Shown: positions 25,614 to 36,543, numbered from the stretch's first letter. The stretch is 64,000 nucleotides of DNA from Arachis hypogaea (GCF_003086295.3 NC_092052.1:26821427-26885426), one strand, 5' to 3'. The notes: generated by a model from the sequence alone, not told the origin. Program-made: numbers and translations.

Positions 25614-26554
25614 TTGAATAATTTTATGCAGGAAACTAGAGCTTCCATCAGAAACTTGGAGCTGCAAGTAGGCCAGTTGAGCAAGCAAATACCTGAGAGG
25701 CCTCCAAGTACATTTCCTGGTGATATAGTGGTGAACTCAAGAGAAGACTGCAAGGCCATTCAATTGAAAAGCGGTAAAGTGACTGGTTTTGAGACTAAGG
25801 TCAATGATGAGCTAGTTGAAAAAGAAGCTCCAGAGGAGAAGAAAGAAGAGGTAGAGCACATCCCTCCAAGGTGTGTAGATAACCCATTCTCAGCCTCTCT
25901 TGACACTCATCTTACATTACCAAAGGCTCCTGAGTACAAGCCTAAAATGCCATATCCTCAGAGACTTCAGAAGGCTTCCAAAGACAAGCAATTTTCTAGA
26001 TTTTTAGAAGTCTTCAAGAAGCTTCAGATTAACATTTCTTTTGCTGAGGCTCTTGAGCAAATGCCTCTCTATGCTAAATTCATGAAAGAACTGTTGACTA
26101 ACAAGAGGAATTGGAAGGAAAAAGAGACAGCGGTGTTAACTAAGGAATACAGTGCTATTATTCAACATAACCTTCCTGAGAAGATGCAGGATCCAGGGAG
26201 CTTTGTAATTCCTTGCACCATTGGAGATGTCACTATTCAGAGAGCTTTGTGTGATCTTGGAGCTAGCATCAATCTCATACCACTTTCAGTGATGAAAAAG
26301 CTCCAAATTGAGGAGGTAAAACCCATTCGTATTTCTCTTCAACTTGTTGATCTTTCTATTAAATTTCTGTGGGGGTTGTTAAGGATTTACTTGTGAAAGT
26401 AGGGCCATTTATTTTTCCTGCTGATTTTGTTATATTGGATATGGAAGAGGATAAAAAATCCTCTATTATTCTTGGAAGACCCTTTTTAGCTATAGGTAGA
26501 GCTCTGATTAATGTGTAAAAGGGTGAATTAACCCTGAGGGTCAATGAAGAACAG
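25614..26554 (+). pseudogene. Element A aspartic protease region, broken
   Basis: Retroviral-type aspartic protease that processes the polyprotein. Upstream linker is Glu/Lys-rich with YPQRLQKASKDKQFSRFLEV and FKKLQINISFAEALEQMP, typical of Athila elements. The active-site motif LCDLGASINLIPLSVMKKL is present near 26250-26310. Shortly after, near 26365, the frame is lost by an indel, and the conserved ILGRPFLA stretch continues in the next frame at about 26470. A stop at 26516 follows. Confidence 0.85.
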
Positions 26555-28453
26555 GTGGTCCTTAATGTGTTTGAAGCCCTCAAATACCCTAATGATTTTG
26601 AAGGGTGTATGAGAGTTGATGTTGTTGAACCACTTGTTCAAGAGGTATTGGAAGCTGAGGTACTTGATGATCTTTTGGATCCTTTTTCTGAATATGAATT
26701 ACTTGAGATTGATGATTCTCCACCCCAGAAGAACATGGTGAACATGCCTAAGGTCGAGGAAGAAGTCCCCAAGCTTGAGCTAAAGCCTTTGCCTCCTTCT
26801 TTGAAATATGTGTTCTTAGGTGAAAATGATTCATATCCAGTGATTATTAGCTTTTCCTTGAAACCTGGTGAGAAAGAGGCGCTCATTACAGTGCTCAGGG
26901 GCCATAAAACAGCTCTTGGGTAGACCATTGGTGATTTAAAGGGGATTAGTTCAACCAAGTATATGCACAAGATCCTTCTTGAAGATGATGCTAAACCGGT
27001 TGTGCAACCACAAAGGAGACTCAATCCAACTATGAAAGAGGTGGTCCAAAAAGAGATAATGAATCTATGGGAAGCCGGCATTATATACCCTATTTCTGAT
27101 AGCCCTTGGGTGAGTCCTGTGCAGATAGTTCCCAAGAAAGGAGGAATGACAGCGATCAAGAATGAAAAGAATAAGCTAATTCCTACAAGAACCGTCACAG
27201 GATGCAGAATGTGCATAAACTATAGGAGGCTCAACACTGCTACAAGGAAGGATCACTTCCCCCTGCCTTTCATTGATTAGATGCTTGAGAGGTTAACTGG
27301 CCATGCTTTTTATTGCTTTCTATATGGATATTTTGGATATAACCAAATTGTAGTGGACCCTCAAGATCAAGAGAAGACGGCATTCACATGTCCTTTTGGA
27401 GTATTTGCTTACAGGAGAATGCCATTTGGACTCTGTAATGCCTCAGCAACTTTTCAGAGGTGTATGCTTTTAATTTTTTCTGATATGGTTTAAAAGTTTA
27501 TTGAGGTATTTATGGATGATTTTTCTATTTTTGGTAATTCTTTTGAATCTTGCCTTAAGCATTTATCTTTGGTCTTGAAACAGTGTCAAGAATCAAACCA
27601 TATTTTAAATTAGAAAAAATGTCACTTTATGGTCACAGAAGGTATTGTTCTTGGATACCAGATTTCAAGCAAGGGGATTGAGGTTAATAGAGCCAAGATG
27701 GAGGTAATTGAAAAATTACCACCACCAACTAATGCTAAGACAGTCAAAAGTTTCTTAGGTCATGCAGGATTTTACAGAAGATTTATAAAGGATTTTTCTA
27801 AAATTGCTAAACCATTGAGCAACCTACTAGTTGCTGATGTTCCTTTTGTATTTGATACTGAATGTCTGCATGCTTTTGAAACTCTAAAAGTAAACCTTAC
27901 CTCTGCTCCCATCATAGCTCTCCCTGACTGGGATTTGCCATTTGAATTAATGTGTGATGCTAGTGATTATGCTATAGGAGCAGTTTTAGGACAGAGGCAT
28001 GAAAAGCTTATACACGTCATTTACTATGCTAGTCGTGTGTTAAATGATGCTCAAAAGAATTACACAACTACAAAAAAAGAATTATTAGCTATTGTGTATG
28101 CTATATATTTATAAGTTTAGGTCCTATTAATTAGTTCTAAGGTTATTGTTTATACTGATCATGCTACTTTAAAGTACCTTCTAACCAAACAGGATTTTAA
28201 ATTAAGATTAATCAGATGGGTGCTACTCTTTCAGGTGTTTGATATTGAGATCAAAGACAGGAAAAGGTCAGAAAATCAAGTAGCTGACCACCTTTCCAAG
28301 ATTGAACCTGAGGAGGGTGTACAACCACCCACAGCTGTGACTGAAATATTTTCGGATGAGCAACTGTTCACCATTCAGCAGGCTTCATGGTTTGCAGACA
28401 TTGCAAATTACAAAGCCCTAAATTTCATTCCAAAAGAGTACAGTAAACAATAA
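26555..28453 (+). pseudogene. Element A reverse transcriptase and RNase H, broken
   Basis: Copies element RNA into cDNA. One frame throughout but cut by several stops, for example at about 26922, 27278, 27491, 27612 and 28112; the TAG at 26922 replaces an expected Trp. Seen: [84 protein letters not shown] (the catalytic Asp pair kept), [19 protein letters not shown]. RNase H follows with [44 protein letters not shown] and VADHLSKIE. Order and motifs match element B, whose version is uninterrupted. Confidence 0.88.
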
Positions 28454-29272
28454 GTGAAGAAGCTACTGACTGATGCAAAGTACTACTTTTGGGAGGAACC
28501 ATACCTTTTTAGAAGATGCTCAGATGGTATAATCCGGAGATGTGTCTTAGATGAGGACGCACAATAGATTCTTTGGCACTATCATGGCTCCGATTATGGA
28601 GGCCATTTTAGTGGTGAAAGGACAGCTACAAAGGTCCTTCAGAGCGGTTTTTACTGGCCGACTCTCTTTCGAGACTCAAGAGTATTTGTGAAGAACTGTG
28701 ACAGATGTGAAAGAGCTAAGAATCTCCCTGCCAACCATGAGATTCCACAGTAGGGGATTCTTGAGATTGAGTTGTTTGATGTGTGGGGTATTAACTTCAT
28801 GAGACCTTTTCCACCCTCATATTCCAACAACTATATCTTGGTGGCAGTTGATTATGTGTCCAAGTGGATGAAAGCTGTCGCTCTGCCCACCAATGATTCC
28901 AAAGTGGTGATGAGCTTTCTTCAGAGATATATTTTTAGTCGGTTTGGTGCCCCAAGGACACTCATTAGTGATGGCGGAAGTCACTTCTATAACAGACAAC
29001 TGGACTCACTTCTACAGAGGTATGGAGTCCTTCATAAAGTGGCAACCCCCTATCACCCTCAGACAAGTGGACAGGTTAAGGTTTCTAACAGAGAACTCAA
29101 GAGAATTCTGGAGAAGACCGTAAATATCTCAAGGAAGGACTGGTCTAAGATGCTTGATGATGCTCTCTGGGCATACCAGACAGCTTACAAGACTCCTATT
29201 GGTATGTTCCCTTATCAGTTAGTCTATGGTAAAGCCTGTCACTTACAAGTTGAGCTGGAGTATAGAGCTTAC
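28454..29272 (+). pseudogene. Element A integrase, catalytically dead, cut by element D
   Basis: Inserts cDNA into the host. The zinc-binding part (HYHGSDYGGH, CDRCERAKN) lies before 28740 with stops. The core runs open from 28772 to the D insertion. The DDE triad is damaged: the first Asp is Asn (WGINFM, AAC at 28793), the second is kept (ISDGGSH, 28970), and the Glu is Lys (QVKVSN, AAG at 29078); both are G-to-A changes. The coding sequence stops at the TSD CTTAC (29268-29272) where the D LTR starts; the C-terminal end resumes at 30633 and, in a second copy, at 60790. Confidence 0.9.
29268..29272 (+). repeat. Target duplication of element D, left copy (CTTAC)
   Basis: CTTAC directly before the D LTR; repeated at 30633-30637 and again at 60790-60794. 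Confidence 0.85.
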
Positions 29273-30632
29273 TGGTACGAAATTTATAACCCACAAACTA
29301 ACCGGCAAGTGCACCGGGTCGTACCAAGTAGTAGCTCAAGTGAATGAGGGTCGATCCCACGAGGATTGATGGACTAAGCAACAATGGTTGATTAATTGGC
29401 TTAGTTAGACAAACAGAAAATGGTGTTTGGGAGTTCAAAGAGCATTAAATAGTAAATTCAGAGTTTGAAGACAGGCAAGTGAATAAGTTGGGAATAAAAT
29501 ATGGAGAAACGGTTAAGGCTTCAGAGTTATCTATTTTCCGGATTGACTTTTCTTACTAACTATTTTAATCATGCAAGATTTAATTCATGGCAAACTATAT
29601 GTGACTAGACCCTAATTCTTTAGACCTTTCTAGTCTCCTCTAACTTTCATCAACCGCCAATTCCTTGGTCACTTAATTCCAATTAGAGGACGAAGTTTAA
29701 TTCTAGTTTATGTGCCACAAAAATCCTAATTACCCAAATATAAGAGGATTATATGTCACATATCATGTTAAGTCCAGATAATTAGAAATTTAGGAGAATA
29801 TGTTTTCAAGCTGTTGTTCAAGTAAAAAGCTTTTCCAAGTTATACAAGAACTCAATTAGAAAGAGGGTCATACTTCCGTTCCACCCAAATTCATAAGAAT
29901 AAGAACGAAAACAATTCTTGAAATAGAAATCAATACATAAATTAAAATAGAAAAATAATAGTATCAATCCATACAATAGACAGAGCTCCTAACCTTAACA
30001 GTGGAGGTTTAGTTGCTCATGGTTCAGAGAGAAAAAAATAAGGATTGTAAATTGGGGTGAGGTGGAATGAAAAGTTAACTAATTGGAATCCCCCAGAAGA
30101 GAAGTTTCTTTTCTCTTTTATATCTAATCTTAATAAATTTAAAATCTAATTTCTAAAACTAAAATAATATCTTTTCCTATTTTAAAATTAAAAATACAGT
30201 TTAAATCAAAGTTAATTAAATAATCAGCAAGTCTTCAATTGATGGATGGGGACCACTTGCTTTGTAGGATATATGCCTAACTTGGGAAATAACGGAAGTG
30301 TTCCCCTGAGTCCTCCTTTATGCAGCCTCTAATCTGTATTTCCTGGGCCGAAAATTGGGTCAAAAATAGCCCAGAAATTGCCCCCAGCATTTTCTGTGTT
30401 TTCTGCACGTGGCGCATGTCACGCGTACGCGTCGCTCCTCGCTGGTCATCTCCTTTAATTCTTGTGCTGCAGATACTCCATCAAATCCAGCCGAATGCTA
30501 CCTAAAATAAACAGAATTGCACAAGACTCAAAGTAACATCCATAGTGGCTAAAAGATAATTAATTCTTTATTAAACTCAACAAATTAAATGCAAATTCAC
30601 TAGAAAAAGATAGGAAAGATGCTCACGCATCA
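29273..30632 (-). repeat. Element D LTR alone (solo LTR) inside element A integrase
   Basis: A 1,360-base LTR in reverse orientation: it begins TGGTACGAAATT and ends GCTCACGCATCA on the plus strand, the reverse complement of an A/D-type LTR. CTTAC flanks it on both sides and integrase sequence continues after it, as expected for a solo LTR left by LTR-LTR recombination. Compared with the copy at 59389-60789 it lacks 50 bases in the CGCG block, between two CGCGTACGCGTC repeats. Confidence 0.88.
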
Positions 30633-31030
30633 CTTACTGGGCAATCAAGTTTCTGAACTTTGATGCTCAAGCTCCAGGAATAAAGAGAATGCTTCAGTTG
30701 AATGAGCTTGATGAATTCAGATATTCAGCCTATGAGAATGCCAAGCTCAATAAGGAGAGAACTAAGATATGGCATGACAAGAAGATTGCCATTAGAGTTT
30801 TTGAGCCAGGTCAGAGGGTGCTTCTATTCAATTCAAGGCTCAAACTCTTTCCCGAAAAGCTGAAATCCTGGTGGTCAGGGCCATTTGTGGTAACCAGGGT
30901 ATCACTGTATGGTCATGTAGAAATTCAGGAAGAGAATTCTGACAGAAAGTTCACAGTTAATGGCCAGAAGTTGAAGCACTATCTTGGAGGTGAGATTGAT
31001 CGCAAAAGGTCCGCTCATCTGCTGAACTAG
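30633..31030 (+). pseudogene. Element A integrase C-terminus, copy 1
   Basis: Continues the integrase frame after the D LTR: residues following AYW are AIKFLNFDAQAPGIKRML, then YENAKLNKERTKIWHDKK, FEPGQRVLLFNSRLKLF, WWSGPFVVTRVS and FTVNGQKLKHYLGG, ending at TAG 31028-31030. This is the GPY/F-like end without a chromodomain. It is nearly identical to 60790-61187. Confidence 0.88.
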
Positions 31031-31059
31031 CAGAACTAACTGTCAAGCTAGTGACGTTA

Positions 31060-31090
31060 AAGAAGCGCTTGTCGGGAGGCAACCCAATAT
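31060..31090 (+). ncRNA. post-integrase GGG-AGGCAA-CCC hairpin, element A copy 1
   Basis: GCGCTTGTCGGGAGGCAACC begins about 35 bases after the integrase stop. The stem is GGG/CCC (31074-31076 with 31083-31085) plus a possible outer T-A pair. The equivalents in B and C have a longer perfect stem. Confidence 0.5.
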
Positions 31091-31267
31091 TTTCGTATCC
31101 TTAAGTTTGAATTTTAATTTGATTTTGTTTATTTGTTTAGTTTTGTTTGCATCCCTACTGTTTTTCCTTTGTTTTACGTATGTTTTGATCATGCAGAATA
31201 TTAAGAACAGGAACCAGTACACTTAGAAGAAATTTTGACCACCCTGGAAGTCTCTCCCTCGGACTGG

Positions 31268-31323
31268 GTGGCGCCAAACTTGGAATTCCCAAGTTTGGCA
31301 CCGAACACAACATCCAAATTGGG
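31268..31323 (+). repeat. GCGCCAAACTT hairpin and end of A-derived sequence, copy 1
   Basis: One hairpin unit (31268-31302, second arm GGCACC) matches the first unit of the 61425 array. Homology to the second A tail ends at about 31323, where element E sequence begins. Confidence 0.8.
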
Positions 31324-31841
31324 AGTGTGTATAGGTAAGAGCTTAGGTTAGTCAAGGATTCAATTTATAGCTCACTTAGCCATACATATATCCTCACCCT
31401 TACCTTAGCCCCATTACAACCTTGAAAAGACCTCATGATGTTTGCATTGGTACATTAAATACTTATTGATTGGTTAGGTAAATAACAAAGTTTAGAAATC
31501 ATGACTAGAGAAAACTAGAGTGGATTACCCTATACACTTGAGTGATTAGAGTGCACATACACTACCAGTGAGGGTTCAATGCTTAATTCTATGTTCCCTG
31601 CTTTCATGAGCTGTCTACTTACAAGTCTACCTGTATTTACTGTATGATTTAAATTAGTGATATCAAATTTATGTTTGTCTTGAAGAACTTATTTACTTTT
31701 AACCAAGTAGACAGAATCATCTTAGCATATAGTTGCGTTCATACATGAATTCCATTTCATGAGTCTTACTTTTCCCTATCTATTCTTTTGATCTCCTTGA
31801 GCTTAGCATGAGGACATGCTAATGTTTAAGTGTGGGGAGTT
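31324..31841 (+). mobile_element. Element E: remnant of 3' untranslated region
   Basis: Resembles the 3' region of element B (about 44630-45153) almost line by line, including GCCCCATTACAACCTTGAAA and CCAGTGAGGGTTCAATGC. It ends with an AGGA-loop hairpin (31803-31822) and a polypurine-tract motif (31825-31841) directly before the E LTR. The 5' LTR, gag and pol of E are missing; the left border at about 31324 is a recombination junction. Confidence 0.82.
31803..31841 (+). promoter_or_regulatory. Element E AGGA hairpin and polypurine tract
   Basis: TTAGCATG-AGGA-CATGCTAA forms a perfect 8-pair stem with an AGGA loop, followed by TTTAAGTGTGGGGAGTT and the LTR start TGATAAACC. The purine-rich motif is the expected plus-strand primer. 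Confidence 0.75.
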
Positions 31842-32154
31842 TGATAAACCTTTATTTTATGGTTTATCTTGTGCTCAATTGAGTGGTTTCATCAGTCGTC
31901 TTTGCACACTTATTCATATGAATTGCATAGTTTTACAATTCCTTCCTAGTTTTGTTCTATGGTTGAAAACTTGCTTCCTAAGCCTTTAATTTGTATATTT
32001 TAATTTTCCTTTTTACCATTCGATTCCGTGATCTGTGTGTTCAGTGTTTTCAGGCTTTATAGGGTAGGAATGGCTTAGAGGATGGAGAGGAAGCTTGTAG
32101 AAATGGAAGGAGCACAAGAAATAAAGGAGACAACCAGCGAGCATTGACGCGCAC
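31842..32154 (+). repeat. Element E 3' LTR, first part
   Basis: Starts TGATAAACC and runs to the insertion point of element C in its CGCG-rich block (CGCAC at 32150-32154). It continues at 54648. Confidence 0.88.
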
Positions 32155-33621
32155 TGATAAACCCATATTTTATGATGTATATTGTGCTCAATTCAAGAGA
32201 TTTATTCAATCCTTCACCCACTTATTCCATGAAATTGCATGGTTTTACTTTCCCTTCCTTATTATGTGATATATGTGAAATACATGTTTTCTATGCTTTA
32301 AAATTATTTATTTTAATTACCCTTTATTACCATTCGATGCCGTGATTTGTGTGTTAAGTAGTTTCAGATATTCTAAGGCAGGAATGACTTAAAGGATGGA
32401 AAGGAAACATACAAAAATAGAAAGAAAGCACAAAATGGAGTTTTTGAAGAAACTGGCAGCGACGCGAACGCATGGACGACGTGGCCGCATGCCTAGCGCG
32501 AAAAGACAGCGACGAGAACGCGTGACTAATGCAGACGCGCGCCATAAGCAGAACACAGATGACGCGGAAGCATGACCGAGGCGAACGCATGACAAGAAAA
32601 ACTCCAGATGACGCGACCGCGTGACCCACGTGGACGCGTGACAGACGCCACGCACCAGAAATTGCAGAAAATGCTCCCAGCGATTTCTGAAGCCCTTTTT
32701 GGCCCAGATCCAAGTCCAGAAGGCACAGATTAGAGGTTATGAAGTGGGAGAATGCATCCAATTTAGAGAGAGCTCCAATTATTCACTTTTCATAGTTTAG
32801 ATGTAGTTTTTAGAGAGAGAGGTTCTCTCCTCTCTCTTAGGTTTTAGGATTAGAATTTCTTATTATTTCAATTTAGTATTCCAACTCCTTATCAGGTTCA
32901 ATATTCCTTTACTTTATATTTCCCTTTTGCTTTCAGATATTTTAATACTTTCCTTTAATTACTTTTGTTGCCAAATTGGCTTATGAACCATTCATGTTTA
33001 GATTTGATTTTCTATTTAATATGATTTAAGGTATTTCAGAATTATGATTGCTTTCCTTTATTTACATTAATAATTTATATTTTTTTCCTTTTGGCTTTGG
33101 TTAAGTAATTGGTAACACTTGAGTTGTCAAACTCAGCAGTGGTTGAAATTGGCAGATTCCTAATTAATCTAGATCGCTCTAAAGCTAGTCTTCCCACAGG
33201 GATTGACTAGGACTTGAGGATCAATCTAATTAGTCCAGTTGACTTAACTAAGTGGGATTAAAATCCAATTCTCATCACACCTGATAAGGATAACTAGGAT
33301 AGGAATTCCAAATTCTCATACCTTGCTAAGAGTTTATTTTACAGTTATTTATTTATTTATTTTAATTGTCATTTAAATTACTTGCTCCTCACTTTCAAAA
33401 CCCCAATTTACAAAACTCATAACTAATAATAAGAACATACTTCCCTGCAGTTCCTTGAGAAGACGACCCGAGGTTTAAATACTTCGGTTATCAATTTATT
33501 TAGGGGTTTGTTACTTGTGACAACCAAAACTTTTGCAAGAAAGGTTGATTGCTTGGTTTAGAAACTATACTTGCAACGAGAATTTATTCTGAATTCTAAA
33601 CCGTCAATCTTCAGTTCTTCA
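32155..33621 (+). repeat. Element C 5' LTR
   Basis: TGATAAACCC ... TTCTTCA, 1,467 bases. It contains a four-unit CGCG-type minisatellite at about 32457-32650. It matches the 3' LTR at 53196-54642 (1,447 bases) with scattered changes and short indels. Confidence 0.9.
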
Positions 33622-33624
33622 AAA

Positions 33625-33642
33625 TGGCGCCGTTGCCGGAGA
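33625..33642 (+). promoter_or_regulatory. Element C primer binding site (tRNA-Asp)
   Basis: TGGCGCCGTTGCCGGAGA, three bases after the LTR, one mismatch to the tRNA-Asp complement. Confidence 0.88.
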
Positions 33643-33738
33643 ACTGCAAACGTGTGCCATATTATTGGTTATTGTAAATATTTTTTCTTTTGCTTGTTTA
33701 TTTGTTTTTGTTTTCTCCTTTTATTTCAATTGGCTACT

Positions 33739-33865
33739 ATGAACTCTCACCCCTCTCGCTTTGAGTTTGGTTCTAATATTGTTGAAGGGAACGGAAGTTA
33801 TAGTAGGAATATGTATCAAGGTCTAAACAATCAAAGATGGATGGAGCCAAGAGAATTTGATCAAC
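33739..33865 (+). CDS. Element C ORF1, first segment (split by element B)
   Basis: ATG at 33739, about 100 bases after the primer site, opens a frame (MNSHPSRFEFGSNIVEGNG and on) that runs into the TSD TCAAC where element B enters. The frame resumes at 46654 in the correct phase. The product of this short N-terminal part is unknown; it is Asn/Ser/Gly-rich and has no gag motif. Confidence 0.75.
33861..33865 (+). repeat. Target duplication of element B, left copy (TCAAC)
   Basis: TCAAC directly before the B LTR, repeated at 46649-46653 after the right LTR. Confidence 0.92.
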
Positions 33866-35360
33866 TGATAAACCACTATTTTATGGTTTATATTGTGTTT
33901 AATTGTGTGGTTTTATCATGATCCTTACCCACTTATTCATTAATTTAGCATGCATTTATATTTCTTTCCTGAAATTATTACATGATTGAAAACTGCTTCC
34001 TAGAGACTTTTAATTATGCATTTTAATTCTCCTTTATTCCATTCGATGCTGTGATCTGTGTGTTAAGCGTTTTAGGCTTTATAGGGCATGAATGAGTTGG
34101 AGATTGGAAAGGAAGCTAGCAAAAATGGAAGGAACACAAGAAATTGAGGAGATAACCAGCGAGAAGTGACGCGGCCGCATGGCTCATGCGACCGCGCGAA
34201 AGAGGAAAAATCGCAGTGACGCGGCCGCATGGCTTACGCGACCGCGCGGACTGGAAAAGCACGAGCGACGCGGAGGCGTGGACGACGCGAACGCGTGGCG
34301 AGGAAAAGCACAAATGACGCGTCCGCATGGATGACGCGATCGCGTGACATGCGCGATCTGCATAATCTGCAGGATTCGCTAGGGGCGATTTTGGACCCTA
34401 TTTTGACCCAGTTTTTGGCCCAGAACAGCAGACTAGAGCTAGAGAATATGCAGAAACCAAAGACAACATTCATTCTACACAGTTTTAGTCTTTTAGATCT
34501 AGTTTTACTCCTCCTCTAGGTTTTCTCTCTACACATTCATAGTTCTTAGGATTTAATTTTCTCTTACTTTTTTTGGCATTGGAACACTGAGAAGAGTTAT
34601 TACCTCATCAAGACTTCGTCATTCTAGTTTGTTTTCTTTACTTGGCTTCACTCTTCCATGTTCTTTGCTTTGTTAATTTTACCATTGGAATATTTTTAGG
34701 ATTATTTAATACAAGGATCACCTTTATTTTTAATTGACTATTTCCATTTTTATTTACAATGTCTTCCTTTAATTCCTTTTTATATGCTATGAATTTTACA
34801 TTCACAATGAGCGAGTAGTTCCCTAACTTGATAGGGAATTGATTGAAAGGAACCCTTGAGTTGGAAGGCTTGAAAGAAAAATTGTAATTGGGTTTATGGT
34901 TGGATTGCCTCCTAATCACTGACACCAATCCCTTTTATATAAGTGGATTGCAACTTGTGAACGGACGTAGCATTCCAACTTGTTTGACTTTCCTTCACCT
35001 AGTGAAGGATAACTAACCAGGACAACCTTCAATTGTCAATTAATCCTGAGAGCATTCCAACAATAATAGGGATTCCAACTAATCAATTCCCAGTCAAGGC
35101 TTTTATTTACATTATTCAAATTCACCAATTTAATTTCCTGTTTGCTCAATTCAACCCTTTTTGAAAACCTCTAATTAATAAAATAGCACACTTCTCTGCA
35201 ACTCATTGAGAGACGACTTGGGATTCATACTCCCAGTATTTTAATTTCAATTTTCTGTGACATCTTTCTAAATTGATAGGCGGATTTCTGGCGAATTAAG
35301 AACTATACTTATAACGTATATATTTTAACAATTTTAATTCGCCAATTTCTACCCGCGTCA
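33866..35360 (+). repeat. Element B 5' LTR
   Basis: TGATAAACCAC ... CCCGCGTCA, 1,495 bases. It contains four tandem CGCG units at about 34167-34360. It is the same length as the 3' LTR. Confidence 0.93.
34167..34360 (+). repeat. CGCG dyad minisatellite in element B 5' LTR
   Basis: Four units of about 45-50 bases, each built as GACGCGNNCGCATGG, a short gap, then ACGCGANCGCGTG, and ending in an A-rich piece (GAAAAGCAC). The block is very CpG-rich inside an AT-rich LTR. The same block is at 45455-45648 in the 3' LTR. Confidence 0.88.
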
Positions 35361-35365
35361 ATTTT

Positions 35366-35383
35366 TGGCGCCGTTGCCGGGGA
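35366..35383 (+). promoter_or_regulatory. Element B primer binding site (tRNA-Asp)
   Basis: TGGCGCCGTTGCCGGGGA, five bases after the LTR, matches the complement of the plant tRNA-Asp 3' end over all 18 bases. Confidence 0.93.
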
Positions 35384-35475
35384 GTTGCAATAGAGTGCTA
35401 AAGTTATTAATTAGAATTTATTTATTTGCATTTTATTTTATTTTGCTACTATGAGCTGCATGTTTCTTTCGCTAG

Positions 35476-36543
35476 ATGACGCGTTCACTTCCTGATCCAC
35501 ACTTGCCAGTATTCGATCCTGAGATTGAAAGAACCATCTCACGAATAAGACGAGCTCGGCGTCGGTTAGTCCTCTCTGAGGGCGGATTTGAAATGCCATC
35601 TGAGGAAGAAACCAGCCCCTGTTCTACTGATTCGATTGATTTACGTACAGGTAACATGGTGGCAGCTAGAAGAGTTACCATCCAGGAGGAAGGAGCCCCT
35701 GATTTTACAATGCAACCATTTCAAGCGCATCACCCAGCGGTGGCTACAGATTTCAAAATAAAGACCGCACTGCTCAATTTGATGCCCAAGTTTCATGGCT
35801 TACCTGCTCAAGAGCCTATCAAGCACCTGAAAGATTTCCAGGCAGCCTATTCTACTGTCAGGCGAGATGGTACAGATGAAACTTCAATTCTGCTGAAAGC
35901 TTTCCCGTTTTCTCTTGAGGGAAAAGCAAGAGAGTGGTACTACACTCAACCCATAGCAAATGTATCCAACTGGGATACGCTTATAAAAGAGTTTTTGGAG
36001 AAATGCTTTCCATCTGAAGTTACTGATAAACTGAGGAAAGACATTTCCATGATTGTTCAATATGACAACGAGACTCTCTTTGAATACTGGGAGCGCTTCA
36101 ATAGTCTTCTGGAAGCATGCCCCCACCACATGATCGACAAGATAGTGTTACTCAGCTACATCACACAGGGTATGAGACCCCAAGATAAGACCACATTGAA
36201 AAGTGCTAGCAATGGGTCTATGAAGAAGTACAAGACCACTGATGAGGCATGGCAATTGATCAGCGACCTAGCTGAATCTACTAGGAACCACAGACAGAAG
36301 CAAGGCCGTTCAAAAGCCGTTGCAGAAGTATCCTCTAGCAGAGAGACTGCTGCTCTAACTCAGAGTATCCGTGAAATGACCAACTTGCTGAAGCAAATGC
36401 AATTGAATCAACAACAAGTTCAGCAAGCTCAATCTCCTTCACCACAGCAAAACCAACAGTTAGTCCCATAGAGAGTTTGCGGAATTTGTGCTGATTATAG
36501 CCATTATACTGATGAATACCCGCAACTCCAACAGGAAGACAAC
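35476..36543 (+). pseudogene. Element B gag
   Basis: Structural protein that forms the virus-like particle. The frame opens at 35476 (MTRSLPDPHLPVFDPEIERT) and holds the retrotransposon gag domain at about residues 90-210 (LMPKFHGLPAQEPIKHLKDF, AFPFSLEGKAREWYYTQP, FLEKCFPSEVTDKLRKD, NETLFEYWERFNSLLEACP). A Gln-rich tail ends at a TAG, 36469-36471. The same frame goes on past the stop with a zinc knuckle reading CGICADYSHYTDEY, in which the last Cys is Tyr (one base, TGC to TAC). A single stop and one lost zinc ligand are the only faults seen. Confidence 0.88.
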
